A program made the position numbers and the translations under genes. This document shows, in pieces, positions 11,729 to 23,600 of a DNA stretch of 64,000 bases; within the stretch, counting starts at the first letter, position 1; each line of letters begins with the position of its first letter. The notes beneath the pieces are model-generated. The model made no database searches, was not told where the DNA came from, and was given only the letters and a program-made list of their open reading frames with translations. This DNA is from Bromus sterilis (taxonomy: Eukaryota; Streptophyta; Magnoliopsida; Poales; Poaceae), in contig OX465600.1 of NCBI GenBank assembly GCA_950022295.1, positions 3,534,001 to 3,598,000 on the forward strand, given 5' to 3'.

Positions 11729-12420
11729 CTCTGGAGTTGAAGACGCCCAGATCTGGGCAGATCCGGGCCAATGCCGGCCGGTCGAACCGGAGAGGTCGGG
11801 GGATGCCGGCCGACGGAAGCAGCCGCACGGACTCGCACTCGGTGCTTCACTCGGGTCCCATGGCGCCGGCCGGATGGATGGATTGACGGACGGACGGTGG
11901 GTGGGATTGGGGATTTGACGGAGGGGGAGGAGAGCGAGGGTTGGGTTGGGGTTGGGGTCTGTGTGTGGGTTTTTGCGTCGCGTGCGGGCAAAGAGGTGAG
12001 CGAGCTTTGCGTTGTGTGTGGGGGAGTGAGGAGTGTGGAGGAGGAGGAGGAGGAGGAGGCGGAGACGCGTGCGTCGGTCAGTCAGTCCGGTCAGTGCGGT
12101 GGCCGTCCCTCCTCTTCCTCGTGAGCCGCGCCGTGCCGTCCAATTTCAGTTTCAGTTTCCGGTGGGATTGATTGTTTCTGAACAATTTCTGCGTTGTTTC
12201 CGCTCCCCTTCTCTACCGTCGTCGTCGGTGGTAAGAATTCAAAATGGGCAGTAGCATGAGGAGGAGGAGGAGCGTGTGTGTGCGCGTGGTCACCGTCCAC
12301 TGGACGGACCATTTGACCAACGGAAACGACCGGCTGACTGACCGACTACTGCACGCGTGCCAAGACCAGCAACACTCCCGAAGGGATTTCAGTAGGTGAT
12401 TTTCCTTCATGAGTACGTAC
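11729..12420 (-). promoter_or_regulatory. Upstream leader exon and promoter region of the MCTP gene
   Basis: This GC-rich block contains a GGA/GAG microsatellite near 12033-12065, which is CT-rich in the transcribed direction. It lies directly upstream of the leader intron. Its open frames on both strands are low-complexity and unsupported as proteins. No TATA box could be assigned with confidence. Confidence 0.45.
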
Positions 12421-12489
12421 AAGGATTATTATTTTTTGAGTAAAAATTTAGTATTAAATAACAGGGTTAAAATCAAGATTGTTCTACTC

Positions 12490-12785
12490 TAAAGTACACC
12501 TAGGCATATGTCGAACCGGGCCAGGCTTCGGGCTAGTCCGAGCAAAGCCCAACATACGAAATCCATGCCTAGGCTCGCCTCGGACAGGCCTGAACAAAAA
12601 ATCCGAAAGCTCGACGGGTCGTCGGGTCATGGATCGTGGGCCTTCCCTTAAACAACCCAAACGCAAGGCCCAAGACCAGTCTAGCCTAGCGTCGGACTAT
12701 GTTTTCCAAGCCCAGGCTCAAGATTTTTGGGTCGGGCTTTTCATGCCCGAGTCTATACTCTAAAGCTTCCGAGGGTCATGATCCG
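12490..12785 (-). mobile_element. Unclassified MITE-like repeat, same family as the copy at 56480-57020
   Basis: Read on the minus strand, this segment shares ordered landmarks with the 56.5-kb copy. These are ctaggcat ends, a cccaaaaat block, gggctt-ggaaaaca, a gggttgtttaaggg block and a gttcaggc block. The sequence is dominated by repeated GGCCCG/GCCC words. The shared order over about 300 bp shows common descent. No superfamily could be assigned. Confidence 0.55.
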
Positions 12786-13286
12786 ATCCAAGTCATGATT
12801 CTACCCGTTATATGTGTGAAAATACATAGCTAAAGAGGTGCTAACTCTATTTTTAATCTATACTCCTCGTATTTATGGTGAAAGTATCTCTTATAAAGCA
12901 AAACCCACACTAAGATGTATTTATGGTGTCTATCTCAACATGCAAGGTATCAACATCACTCATTATTATAGCCAATCATTTGTTCATGTCATCTACAAAC
13001 AAAACATCACTAAGATGCATTTATGGTATCTATCTTAACATGCAAGCTATCCACATCACTAACTATCTTTGCCGATTCATCTATCCATGTCGTTCACTTT
13101 TATTTACATGCATTTTATACCCTTTTAATTTACTTCGTACATTATAAAGTTTTTATAGAGATTTTCGTCGCAATGCGCAAGGTATTCTTCTAGTTATAGA
13201 TATGTGAAAATACATGTTTCACGAAGACTCGTTAAATGTATGATTTCATGAAGTAAAAAAGAATAAATGGATCTATCAATGTCGCC

Positions 13287-13510
13287 TTAATTAATCATCC
13301 TAGCATCTACTAGGGAATCCAGCTCAATCGCGATAGGTAGCACTGACTTGATAAGAGCTTGGGACAAATCTTCCATGCAAACCTTGAGCTCTGCTTTCAA
13401 TGCTTCTCCGTAAGATAGGAGTTTTTGACAAGAGGAAAATATAATATACCATTTTCCTTGCGAAGTAACATTCAACTCTTGCATTTCTATCCCGACCTTC
13501 TCCATGGGCT
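13287..13510 (-). pseudogene. RNase H-like (RVT_3-type) coding fragment
   Basis: A 72-residue minus-strand frame contains GEALKAELKVCMEDLSQAL followed by LPIAIELDSLVDA. This resembles the core of plant RNase H-like domains, where an AE.xAC...GL..A helix is followed by an I.IE.D strand carrying a catalytic Asp. It lacks the rest of the domain and is surrounded by repeats. It is probably a fragment of a LINE or of an RNase H-like gene. Family recognition is from memory and moderately confident. Confidence 0.45.
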
Positions 13511-13539
13511 CTCTCTTGGGTGAATATATGGGAGGTTGT

Positions 13540-14075
13540 GGTGCCCTGATTTACAGATGGATCATGAGCCCCATTTCTACTTCAATGACCACTGAGGTGG
13601 TGGGCAAGGAGTGGAAGGTGAGCTCCATGCTGCAATATGTAAGTAGGGTTGGAGCAGATCACCAATGGTACTGCTCGCAGTGAAGCTACAACGCTCGCTT
13701 CGGTGTACGATGGTTGATCTTCACCGCCTCACCTTCGACCTTTTCGACCGAATGGCGGACACCTTTCTTCCTCCTAACCATGATGACAAAGGGGAGGCAG
13801 CGAAGCTTCTTCTCGGAGTCTGTGGCCTATTGGTGATGTGTATCTTGTGGCGTACCAAGTGGTCTCGTCCTGGCGACGTCGCGAGTGGATCTGAGCGGAA
13901 GTGGATTTGGACCCAATTGTAATCTACTATTCCTATTAGGGGTCCTTTTGCAAAGTTCAGGGACTTGTGTGTATTTCCTTTTTCTTGGTCCTTTATGTAA
14001 CTTGTACTACCCCAACGCTTTGAATTAATGCAGTATTGGGTCCTTTTGGACCCTTCTCCTGTTCAAAAAAGAAAG
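13540..14075 (+). mobile_element. LINE/SINE-like non-autonomous retroelement 3' part (inferred)
   Basis: A GC-rich body is followed by a tail with a ctttatgtaacttgtac block, a ttgaattaatgcagtattgg block and an A-rich end (ctcctgttcaaaaaag). This architecture is typical of non-LTR 3' ends in grasses. No reverse transcriptase is present. The assignment rests on general resemblance only. Confidence 0.35.
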
Positions 14076-14394
14076 TGCGTTGATGAAGAACAAACATGTG
14101 ATCTCTTATTTGAGGTTAGTAAATGGCAGGTTGAAGAACAAACATGTGACCCTTCTTTTTTTTAACTGTCCTTCTATTTTCCTTGATGCCCAAATGGCAA
14201 AGTGGTATTTCTCGTGGTAATCTAGGATCCCAATTGAGCAGGGAAATTCACCCTTAGTGATATATTGTCCAGGGTTTATCATCCCTAACAACCAAATGAG
14301 CCCTTAGGGAGCGCATGTTTCGCGTGTTAATAGGCACCAAACGCGCAAGCCCCACGAGCTTTGGTCGACCCACTGTGCGGCATTGGCCTCTTTT

Positions 14395-15180
14395 AGGTCC
14401 TTTTTTTAATTATATAACACAATTTAAAAAATCTTCATGAAATTTTAAGAATATTCATCATTTTGAAAAAATATCCGTGAATTTAAAATGCTTGTGAATT
14501 TAGAAAATATGTTTTAAATAGTTCATGAATCTTACTAAAGCCCATGCATTAAAAAATTCATAAGCTGTAGAAAAATATTCTTGAATAAAAATAGTGTTTT
14601 TTTAAACGTCATGAATTCTTAAAAAATGTATGAAAAGGGTCCATGAATTATTTTAGAAATACTCGAGCAATAATTATAAGAAATATTTCAGAATTAAAAA
14701 AAAAGATTACAAATTTAAATATTGAACACGAATTCTAAGAAATATCATGATGTTAAAAAGAAGTTGTGTTATGAGAATTTTTAAAATTGAAAAAATCAAG
14801 AACTAAACAATCATGATTTTAGAAAATTATTCAAGATTTGAATAAAATGTGTCCCAATTTTTTTAATTAAAATATCAAGTATCTACAATAATCCAAAAAT
14901 AATATATATGGATATTAAACAAATGTTCACAAATTTTGGAAAATATAAATTCAAAATAAATAATGGTACATAATCTAAAGAACCCCTTGAAATTATTCCT
15001 TTTTTTAGCATTGTAAATATTTATGAATAAATTTTTAGTTAATTATTCCACAAATTTAAATAAATATTCAAAATTTAAAAATGTCACATGTTAAAAACTA
15101 ATTTAATATATAATAATTTCATGATTTAATAAGTCATAAAAGTATTTTTATGCATTAAAAATTGATAAAACCTAAGTAAA
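14395..15180. other. Very AT-rich degenerate repeat spacer
   Basis: This block has almost no GC and is built from variants of aaatttaaaa and catgaattt. Similar blocks recur at 44870-45500 and 46260-46620. They look like internal spacers of decayed DNA transposons. No genes are seen. Confidence 0.4.
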
Positions 15181-15186
15181 ATACAA

Positions 15187-15240
15187 TTCCAGAAATAGGC
15201 TTTCGCCCCCTTTATAGATAAAGGAATTAAGTAAAATACA
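15187..15240 (-). repeat. Interspersed repeat terminus (first copy)
   Basis: The block ggctttcgcccc followed by tttatagataaagga recurs almost identically at 21853-21900. On the minus strand it reads as a 3' end (tttatctataaag then ggggcgaaagcc), a form I associate with non-LTR retroelement tails of grasses. The repeat is seen; the class is inferred. Confidence 0.5.
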
Positions 15241-15484
15241 AAAGAAAACCTTCACAAACAATAGGAGAAAGAAAAAAAAGGTAACATACTAAACAAGGTT
15301 CTAGTGCCTTCACTAAATCATGCGCCCTTGTAATCACGTGCAAATCAAACGATGCAAGCTGTGTCGCCCTTGGTCGATTGTGGCAGAACGTCTGATTGTT
15401 AAGAATTCTTGTGTGCACTTCATAATTCAATTTTTTTAGTGTTACTTCATAGTCTAATCTAAACTACTAATCTAATCTAAACTA

Positions 15485-18091
15485 TCTAAACTACTAATAA
15501 AAGAGAGAACTTTATCTTTCCTATGGCCACCAAGTTTTGTGTACACAGTTTTGCCAGCACCGTAGGATCCTTTTCATATAACGATATCTAAGAGTCTAAA
15601 TTTGTTTGATGGTCTGCTATCTGATTTAATGGCTAGGATTTAATGTTTTGCCCAAGCAGACCGTGGTTTGCTGAACCTTCCAACGCTACGCGTCCCACAC
15701 GCGCTAATTTTGGTGATTAGATCCACGCAAATCGCTTAGATGAGCTGATTAATGCCACTAATTTCTCTGCCAAATCCTGATTACCCTCGCGTGGCGATCC
15801 TCTTTCCAATCCTCCTAAGCCATTACCATCCATGGCACCGACGATGCGGTGTCCGCTCTTCCCAGTATCTATCTACATTGCAGCGCCTATCTCCGTGGCG
15901 CATCCGCCGTCGCCCTCTACGCCATGTCTGCGACTCTGCGCTGCTGCCCCGTGACTGGTGGTCGTGCCGTCTCTCTTGGATGCCCAACCCTAACAACGGG
16001 GGTGTCTTCCCATTGTTCTACCTCCACTCGCCGTCGGCCCACACCAGTCCGCCTCTGAACGCCGGCTTCCGCCCGCCTGCCTCTCCTCTGCCGCACCGAG
16101 CCCTCGGCCCTTCCGCCCGCCGTCCACTGCCGTCTGGATGCTCCTGTGGCGCATGACGCCCATCCGCCGGCCCTCATCCTCTCACGTGGCTCAAAATTGT
16201 CACTGCTCCATGTAAAAAACAACGCCATAAGAATGCCGAGCTGGGCCTTCATTGCACAAGTCAGAGGTAAATTCCTTTCTTTTTGTTTTGACAAAAGGCA
16301 AATTCAGATGTTGGTCTGAATTCTGAATACTATGGCTGGAATCCCCGTTCATTTACATGTTGCAATTCAGAATTTCCAAGCTAAGTAAACCATGCAATAC
16401 AAACTACACTGTCACTGTATATTTTTTTCCAATGAATGTCAAGGCATGTAACATGGCGCTGTAGCTTGATTATTCACCGTTTTTGTAGCATCAGGCTTTA
16501 GCATCTCCACTAAGTTCTGCAAGACTTCCGATGTGTGGGGTGGTGTGACACCGAGATTTATTTTGGAATAACACAAACAAGTTCTAGCTTGCACCAACAG
16601 TGACCATCAGAGATACAGAACTAGGTAATTCATACAGTTGATTTTTCAGGTTTTGTTATCTCTACCCTTTACAGTATGATTTTCTACCCACAGTAGACAC
16701 ACCAAAATTTAGTGCATCTGTATGTAGCTCAACTTAATTAATGGTGAGAATATTTTTCCAAAGTTCTAACTTCTAATACAGTGTAGCTTCCACGGAAAAT
16801 TATGTAGGTATTCCCATATCCGTTAAATGAACTCTGTGTATGTACTCCATATTTTGAACTGGTGTGTTTGCATTTTCAGCAACCTTGCATTTTCATCAGA
16901 ATTTGGTGTGTGTGCATTTTTACATATTTTCTAACATACCAGTTCATCTTTTTGTCGCAAATCAGTAACCAACCAGGCGCAAATCTATTTCACTCTATTG
17001 ACCGTGCTCGTTTAAGGACCTAAGGAACACCTGAAATGAGCACCATCATCCAAGGTTTCAAATTTCGTAATGGCATATATTTCTCTCACTGTTGAAATAC
17101 TGAAATTTCAAAAATCATTTCGCACAAATCATTAAAGTTTCGTTGGCCCCATGACTCCATGAGTAGTGGTACAGCGAACTATTATTTTTGTTAAACTTGA
17201 GATATTATGCAAACTAATCCATTGTGGGTGCCATATGTCCTAAATTAAATGGTCAGACCCATTCCCAGACCTTGCGCAAGCTGGAGCGATGTGCACCGTG
17301 TTGCCCCCCTTATTTATGAGTGCCAATCTTGGGAAGAAATTATGATTACACACTGGCTGACACCCACATGATCATAGTAAATAGTTTGTCAACGCTAATG
17401 GGGTGGTTGTCCGAAAGCTGGCGGCAATTTCCTGAATGTATCAGAGAAACATATGTCATTGAAAGTACTGAATGATGATAGTTTACATTTACTAAGTATA
17501 TGGTTGTGTGCATTGCATGATGAAGGGCGTGGGGGTTATCCTCCTTTTCTTTTTGAAGTGACGCTGAATGTGATCCTGTTATGTGCTACCAAGTACTTCA
17601 CCACGGAATCTATCATCGCTTTCGAAGATGGCAAAGATGATGAAGTGTGGCAGTGGCGGTGACAGAGACGGTTAGCGGTCAATAAAGATAAAAAGATTGA
17701 TATCATTGATGTTGGTGTGCAGAAGTGCTCTTATTACTTCAACATTAGGAAATAAATGCACACAAAGTTAAATTACAACTTATAAGTTGGCGAAAGCTAT
17801 TGTGGCAAAAACAAAGTTTTCCCTATTTATATACAAAGAAGCTATGCCTTAAGTCCTTCTATGCATGTTCAATTAACCACTCTATTGATTTTTTTGAGAA
17901 TTTCAATTGATCAGCACGGGAGTTGTAGTCTCAAGATCTAAGAGTAGATTCGTTTATTTTTATTCAAATATATACATTTTTTAGGGGAATGAGAAAGTTT
18001 ATTGCTAAGGTTATAATTATGTGTTGCATGTGAAACATTAGTAGTTTAGTAGAAAGGTTATAAACGTGTGTTGCACGTGCAGATTTACTAG
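15485..18091 (+). mobile_element. Putative non-autonomous Helitron, 2.6 kb
   Basis: The 5' end begins TCTAAACTACTAATAAAAG, a Helitron-like TC start. The 3' end is CTAG (18088-18091), preceded by 9 nt and a hairpin: stem ACGTG 18064-18068, loop TGTTG, stem CACGT 18074-18078. The flanking bases are A (15484) and T (18092), matching insertion between A and T without target duplication. No Rep/helicase frame is visible. The interior has a GC-rich patch at 15800-16200 with no recognisable protein. The 3' end lies 184 bp before the start codon of the 164-residue gene. Helitron ends are short, so chance remains possible. Confidence 0.6.
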
Positions 18092-18275
18092 TAATTCATA
18101 AGGCGCCCTTTTTCAGCTGGGCTGGGTTGCTTGCGTGTCGACAAGGAGGCTAAAGGCAAAAAAAAAGGCTATGGGCTTTAAGGTATCAGAATCAGGGGTG
18201 CTTTAGTATGTTGCTGGCGCGCGCAATATACTATAAGGATAAGCCCAGATCAGAGTTCCAACACACAGGCGCAAG

Positions 18276-19237
18276 ATGATGGTAGTGGCGGCGCTCCGGC
18301 ATGCAGCGAGGAGGATCGGCGGCGGCGCCATGCAGCGGGCGCAACTGCCGAGCTTCATCCACAGCGGCAAGCCTGCCTGTTCCCGCACCGTGTCTCCCAC
18401 CTCCGCCGGACGAAGCGGCGGCGACGCAAAGGTACGTTGCTACGCCAAGTCGTCACAACCAAGGTCTTCTGGTTGCAAATCCTGATTATTACGGCCATGC
18501 AGATGCAGTTGAATCTTTGTTTTTTCTCGTCAAGCGTGTAGGGCTCAAATATGCATGCATGCATGCCAAAACCTTCCTGAGCCGTTATCGAAACACATAT
18601 AAATTCATATGTTGAGGTGTTGAGCCAAGCCAAATTTCTACTAGTTTCATTATCTATCTACGATACAATCTTATTTTGTGCTGCGGGTCCTGAACCAGAG
18701 CCGTAGAATCCCAAGTAAACGAAACATAAACACATAATCATTGTTATTCGATGTTTAAGAAATAACATAGAGTCGTTTTGTGCTGATGCAAAAGAGCTGC
18801 TGCAGGGCCTCGCAACTACTGATGGGGATCAGGATTTTATAGAGCGAATCAAAAGGTATAAAGAGGACTTCTACAGTGCCTTTTCCCTGTGTCAACAGAG
18901 AGACCTACTCCATGGCACTTTGGCACGGCAAAACCGTCAGCTGCTGGAGCTTCTGTCCGTGCAAGTCGAGCCTAAACACTATGATCCCATCTGGTATGGA
19001 TAGCCTCAACGTTTTGCTCTCATTTTTTTCCTTTCAGATTATATACGATTCCAATATATTCTTGAATTACCATCTTATACCTGTAGGCGCAAACATCGAC
19101 GAGGAAAACGGTTGCGTGATTTCATGATGCTGGCAGGGGTGTTTGGTCCTGTATATGTGGTTTTGGGTGGAGTGTTTTACTTGTTCAAAGAAGCGGACCC
19201 GAATCAAAGGAACGGCATCCAGGGATCGCTTCAGTAA
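18276..19237 (+). CDS. Unrecognised 164-residue protein with a presequence-like N-terminus and one membrane segment
   Basis: Three exons join in frame: 18276-18431, 18806-18993 and 19087-19237. Introns are GTACGT...CTGCAG and GTATGG...CTGTAG; phases are 0 and 2, and exon 3 ends in TAA. The N-terminus (MMVVAALRHAARRIGG) is Arg-rich, amphipathic and lacks acidic residues, like a mitochondrial or plastid presequence. Residues about 60-105 look helical and charged (FIERIKRYKEDF; ARQNRQLLELL). A basic stretch (RKHRRGKRLR, 116-125) precedes one hydrophobic segment at about 127-148 (MMLAGVFGPVYVVLGGVFYL), then a short polar tail. GGGCTT/AAGCCC (site II-like) words lie upstream at 18118, 18172 and 18243, a class common in promoters of mitochondrial protein genes. 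I do not recognise the family. Precise exon joining and compositional coherence argue for a real gene. Confidence 0.72.
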
Positions 19238-19239
19238 TC

Positions 19240-20067
19240 ATCTCATGGTTATTTACTTCGTTCATGTAGGACGATCTACTATTGATCGTGTCATAGTCCG
19301 TTGTAAAATCCATGTAACTATCTGGGATGCAATAGAGGACGTCGATGCCTGTCTGATAATGAACGTGAGTCATCTATATGGGGATTGCTATATCTCAATC
19401 GATTAAGATTTAACCAAGTGTCAGTCGATGCTATATTTATAAGATCACGTGTAAAGATTTATGCAAAGAAAAACCTTTTTATTTTCTTTTTGCATGTTCT
19501 GTCACTTGACTAAGACTTTGTTAAGTCTCAGTTGACTAAGATCTAGACACACCCCATTTATATTATGCATGTCTTGTGTTGTACGTAGACCCGTCGTGAC
19601 CGACTTCCATGCCTTCACGTCGGCGGCAACAGCTGGAGCCACCGGCTCGTGACCCCTCATCATCGTGCAACCTTTGAACATGTCATTGAGCATTGATGAT
19701 CTCCGCGGCTATCCGTGCAATCAGCTTTACCCTTCGCTGTGTCTTAGTACTTGGCAATGAGAGGATGTTGCAGCTCTACTAAGTCTACGTACGCGAATTT
19801 GAAGCGAACTAGAGCTCGGGGGCACGCCAGCGCGAACGCCCAGTTCAATCCGAAAGGATCGATGAATCAAATTCTTTGCCAGAAACGACTCAATTCACCC
19901 GGCGGACCAACCCATCTATGGAACCGTTCGATGAACGTAGGTCGGTCGGAAAGAAAGCGCGGTGTAGCTGGCATCAGCATCTCTTGTCAGGTTCGCACGC
20001 ACAAGGGTGGTGGGTAGGTCTCTTTACGTGTCCCGCAAGGCAAGGAATTCTTCGACCAATGATATCA
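19240..20067 (+). mobile_element. Probable copia-type LTR remnant ending at a tRNA-Met primer-binding site
   Basis: At 20068-20078 the sequence reads TGGTATCAGAG, the classical plant Ty1/copia primer-binding site complementary to initiator tRNA-Met. It is directly preceded by an LTR-like CA end (gatatca). The upstream few hundred bases are therefore probably LTR-derived; the left LTR edge could not be located. Downstream no gag or pol frame is visible, so the element is truncated. Confidence 0.45.
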
Positions 20068-20753
20068 TGGTATCAGAGTCGTCGGCGGACCGCAGTTCTG
20101 CGTCCGCCGTCTCCACTGCACACCATGTACCTTTTTGGATCCTCGTCTCTTTCCTCCTTATCTTCTTCCACGAGGAAGTACTGATAGTACTAAAATACAA
20201 AGTGTGCTCTCTTGGAAACTGTACAAACATCTCCCTTTCTGTAAAGGTTCATTTTCCACTCATTACATACATTTTCATGTGTATTTTTTTATACTGTCAA
20301 AGCACAATCTCATTGTCCTGGGGCTGATGCCTTCCAATTTCCATCTCAATATGTTAGTATAAAATTTCTTATGCACCATCATTTCCTATCTTTGGTTAAA
20401 AAAATAAGTATACTTAAAGCAAACAATCTCTGTCGACTTTCAGAGATGATGATCGAGAATTGTGCTCGACAAAGATGTGTTTTGTACAGTTCCCATTAAT
20501 ATAGACACTACTGAAGATCCGTCTTTGCTAAGTATTCACGCATTTACAAGCTTTTGAATGCGTGAAAAATGAATTAAGTAGCGTCTGTTATTTCTAGAAA
20601 GCCCCTTGGCGAGATGATTTGCCGTTATTAGGGCTAAAATCCAACCAAGGTGGCCACCGCCGGCGGCTCCACCCAACTCCCATTTCCAACACTGCAACTT
20701 GAAGATCTATATCATCCATCTTTTGTTGCATCTCATCTGAGCACGAGGAAACG
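20068..20753. other. Intergenic remainder, no gene seen
   Basis: After the primer-binding-site remnant the sequence becomes AT-rich with short meaningless open frames. Nothing recognisable is seen before the broken gene at 20754. Confidence 0.4.
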
Positions 20754-21850
20754 ATGGTGCCCCGTCGGTTGATTAACCTGGTGCTGAAGGACTTGCGCGT
20801 CGGCGGGTCGTACTGGCTGAGCCGCCTGGCGCCCGAGGAGAATCTCTTCTACCCGTCTGCGGCGGAGGCAGCGGCGACGCAGGCGCAAGCCAGGAAGGAG
20901 ATGATGTCGTACGGGAGCACCCTGGATCTGCCTCGCCGGCGTTCCGGTTCAGATCGTCCCGCTCGGCTGACTTGAGGCTTCATGCTCCTCTACGGATGTG
21001 GCGGGGGCGAGGGCAGGATCGTCGTGTTTGACTCGATCGAGCACGCCGTCCTGTACGACGCCGACGCAGTCGATGCCGGCTCCATCGAGACGCTGCCCCG
21101 CCTGAGCCGCCAACACCCGCTCAAGTGGCACAACCCCATCTCTCTGGGCGTCGCCGACGCCCTCTACTCCATCAACTTGAGCACCTCGACCAACTTCGAG
21201 GCCCTGGTCTATGGCGACGACCCCGTCGACCTCGGGAGGAAGGACCCGGACAAGGAGTGGTACTGGCTCGATCTCCCGCCGCCGCCCTACCTCGACGTCG
21301 ACGACACAGGACGCCCAGTCTGGCGCATCCGATCCTACACGCTGCTAGGGGACGGCAAGACTATCTGCTTCTCCTCCCCTGTCCCTTGCGGCTTCGGCAC
21401 CTACTGCTTTGACACGTCCAAACACCGATGGACCAAGGCCGGCCCCTGGGCGCTGTCGTTCTCTGTCCGCACCCTGCACGTCCCGGAGCTCCACGACCTC
21501 TCCTTTGGCTTCCACGGCAGCGACCCGGGCATCCTATGTGCCGCCGAGCTCCCTTCTCCTCTGACAGGCACTGCGTCGCCCGAGGTGCTGCACAAGTGGC
21601 CAGTCCTCGGCTCCGCGCTCCGTACGATGACCGATCGTTGATGGGCAGCAGCCTGCTGTACCTAGGGGGCAAGCAGTTCTGCGTCGCCAAAACCTTCGAC
21701 ATCTACCACAGAGAACCCGGGGATATGGACATTGAGGCGATCAGAATGGCCTCCACGCTCACCCGGTGTGGAGTTGGTGGACGGAGAAGCAGACAAGGGT
21801 GCGCTGCATATGGTCAAGCACAAGCATAGAACTTATGTCTTCGAACGCTG
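20754..21850 (+). pseudogene. Broken single-exon gene of a grass-specific (DUF1618-like) family
   Basis: The frame starts MVPRRLINLVLKDLRVG and runs with family-like wording (YWLSRLAPEENLFYPS; FDSIEHAVLYDADAV; GFGTYCFDTSKHRW). An in-frame TGA sits at 20973-20975; coding sense continues in the same frame directly after it. A frameshift near 21600-21620 moves the sense to SLLYLGGKQFCVAKTFDIY. A second near 21760-21770 moves it to a frame reading GVELVDGEADKGALHMVK, which ends around VFERC. There it runs straight into a repeat terminus at 21853, so the 3' end is lost or truncated. From memory this is a large, lineage-specific, intronless family expanded in Triticeae; its function is unknown and the DUF number is tentative. 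One stop, two frameshifts and 3' truncation make it a pseudogene. Confidence 0.8.
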
Positions 21851-21852
21851 TC

Positions 21853-22470
21853 CGGAAACAGGCTTTCGCCCCTCTTTATAGATAAAGGACCGGAACAAAG
21901 TAGACGACCGAACGATACATGATGATGAGGCAGCCTTCTTACAAAGCTGATCCTAAGATAGTCGGCGCACGCATGCACCTGCGCGACCAACGAGAAGCAT
22001 CTCGGGAGCTAAACACACCGTACCCACACAACACCCTAACACATCTAAGCTCCACGACAACGCCCTCGAGAGGGAAGATGGCGCAAAGCGTCGCCGCTGC
22101 GGATTCCAACCGGACCGAGGTCTTCACCCGAAACTTTGACACGGAGATCCACGACGACGTCTTCAAGAAGAACACGACACCCGCGGGTGTCGCCTCCGTC
22201 GGCGCCAAGGCACAGAGCTTTCGCTCGGCAACTCACCTGTGCCATCGATATCGTCAAAGGGTTCCATGGAGGCTAGCCCCAGATCCGGACCAGGACACTG
22301 CCTCGAGAAGGCATGTCCGGGCTACCCACCGCTCCACCACCCGTTGCCCATACAACCCGGGGGAGAGCCACCACCACCACAACGGTGCCTGCCGGAAAGC
22401 AACCATGTGGACCACCTTCCGGGGCCGCCGCCTCGGCATCCATGCCGCCAGATAGCGCATGTCGATCTCA
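21853..22470 (-). mobile_element. LINE-like/non-autonomous retroelement fragment abutting the pseudogene
   Basis: The left edge carries the same terminus as 15187-15240 (ggctttcgcccc, then tttatagataaagga). A GC-rich body extends rightwards on the minus-strand reading, with no reverse transcriptase frame. The orientation (3' tail towards 21853) and the class are inferred. It marks the truncation point of the neighbouring broken gene. Confidence 0.45.
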
Positions 22471-22836
22471 TCTCAGTGCCGCTGACCCCGGTAGGAAGAG
22501 CGACGACCAACCATCACCTCTCCGCCCGGCATCAGCCCCAGAGTCTGGGTGGGCGCCTCCATCGTCGGATGCTCCCACACCTGCGTCCCTAGCCAATTCC
22601 CGCGAACTGGGGGGAGGCAACTCCTGGGCTACCGACGGTCACCGGAGAGCCGGCCCAAGCCACTTGACTGAGCCAACTCTCGCGATGCGAAGTCCGAGGC
22701 TCACACGGTACTGCAAATCAGTTTTTATTTTCACATTGATATAAACTATAATTCATCAAATTAGAGCATGTGCATATGAGGTAGCAATTAAGTTTGTCCA
22801 AAAGAATGCACAATCAAACACCTAGACATGATCAAA

Positions 22837-23600
22837 TCAAGCAACACCATCATCAACACTGGTCGTAGAACCATCAGCACCATTGCAGGAAGCACCACCT
22901 CCATTGGTAGAAGCACCACCACCTTCTCCATTGTCCGAACCAACAACACGACCATCGACCATAAGATCATGAAGCTTTTGCCTCCTCCAAAACATGATAT
23001 CCACGCTTTTCAACTCCCAAAACCCTCTCGTTATCGGTTCCATGCCATTCAACTCCATTATGATCAATTGGTCCTCCTCGTGGAGCTTCTTGTACATCCT
23101 CCTCTCTTGCTCTTCAAGAGCAATTTTGCGCTCCTTGAATGCACATATCTTCTCCCACTTTGCCTTTTTTTGTCGATTCTTTTTTTTGAAAGGTTTACGA
23201 CAGTAGGGGACTCGATTCTTTTTCTCGGGCAAGGTCACCTTGGTTTCCAAATGTTTCTCCATCATCTGTTGCTTTAATTTTACCGTTGCAGCTCCTTTAA
23301 GCTAATGGCCTCACCCAACCTCACCATCCTATCTTCTTCATTTTTTTATTTCATCGGGCTTTCCTTTGTTTTTCCTTCCCTGGGTGCATCATCACTATCA
23401 TCATCATTTCCCAAGTACACGAGTGCACATTTCTATGATGAAGCTTCTGGATCTCTCAACCTCCATTTCTCATTATGTTCAACCATTTTCCCAACAATGT
23501 TGAATGGCTTGCTTTTAGATATCGGCATTTGCTTGAACCTTTCATGCGCATTGCGCGCTGACATTTGCAAAAAACGAAACACTCACACTGGTTTCAAAGC
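22837..23600 (-). pseudogene. PIF/Harbinger ORF1-like (NAM-associated/Myb-like) protein remnant
   Basis: The longest intact minus-strand piece (22837-23265) starts MMEKHLETKVTLPEKKNR. It contains a Lys-rich segment and MELNGMEPITRGFWELK, like the C-terminal helix of proteins linked to PIF/Harbinger transposons. Upstream in the same sense lies KPFNIVGKMVEHNEKW, like the conserved segment before it, but with stop codons between. The frame is therefore decayed. This family acts as the DNA-binding partner of PIF transposases. Recognition is from wording and domain order. Confidence 0.55.
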
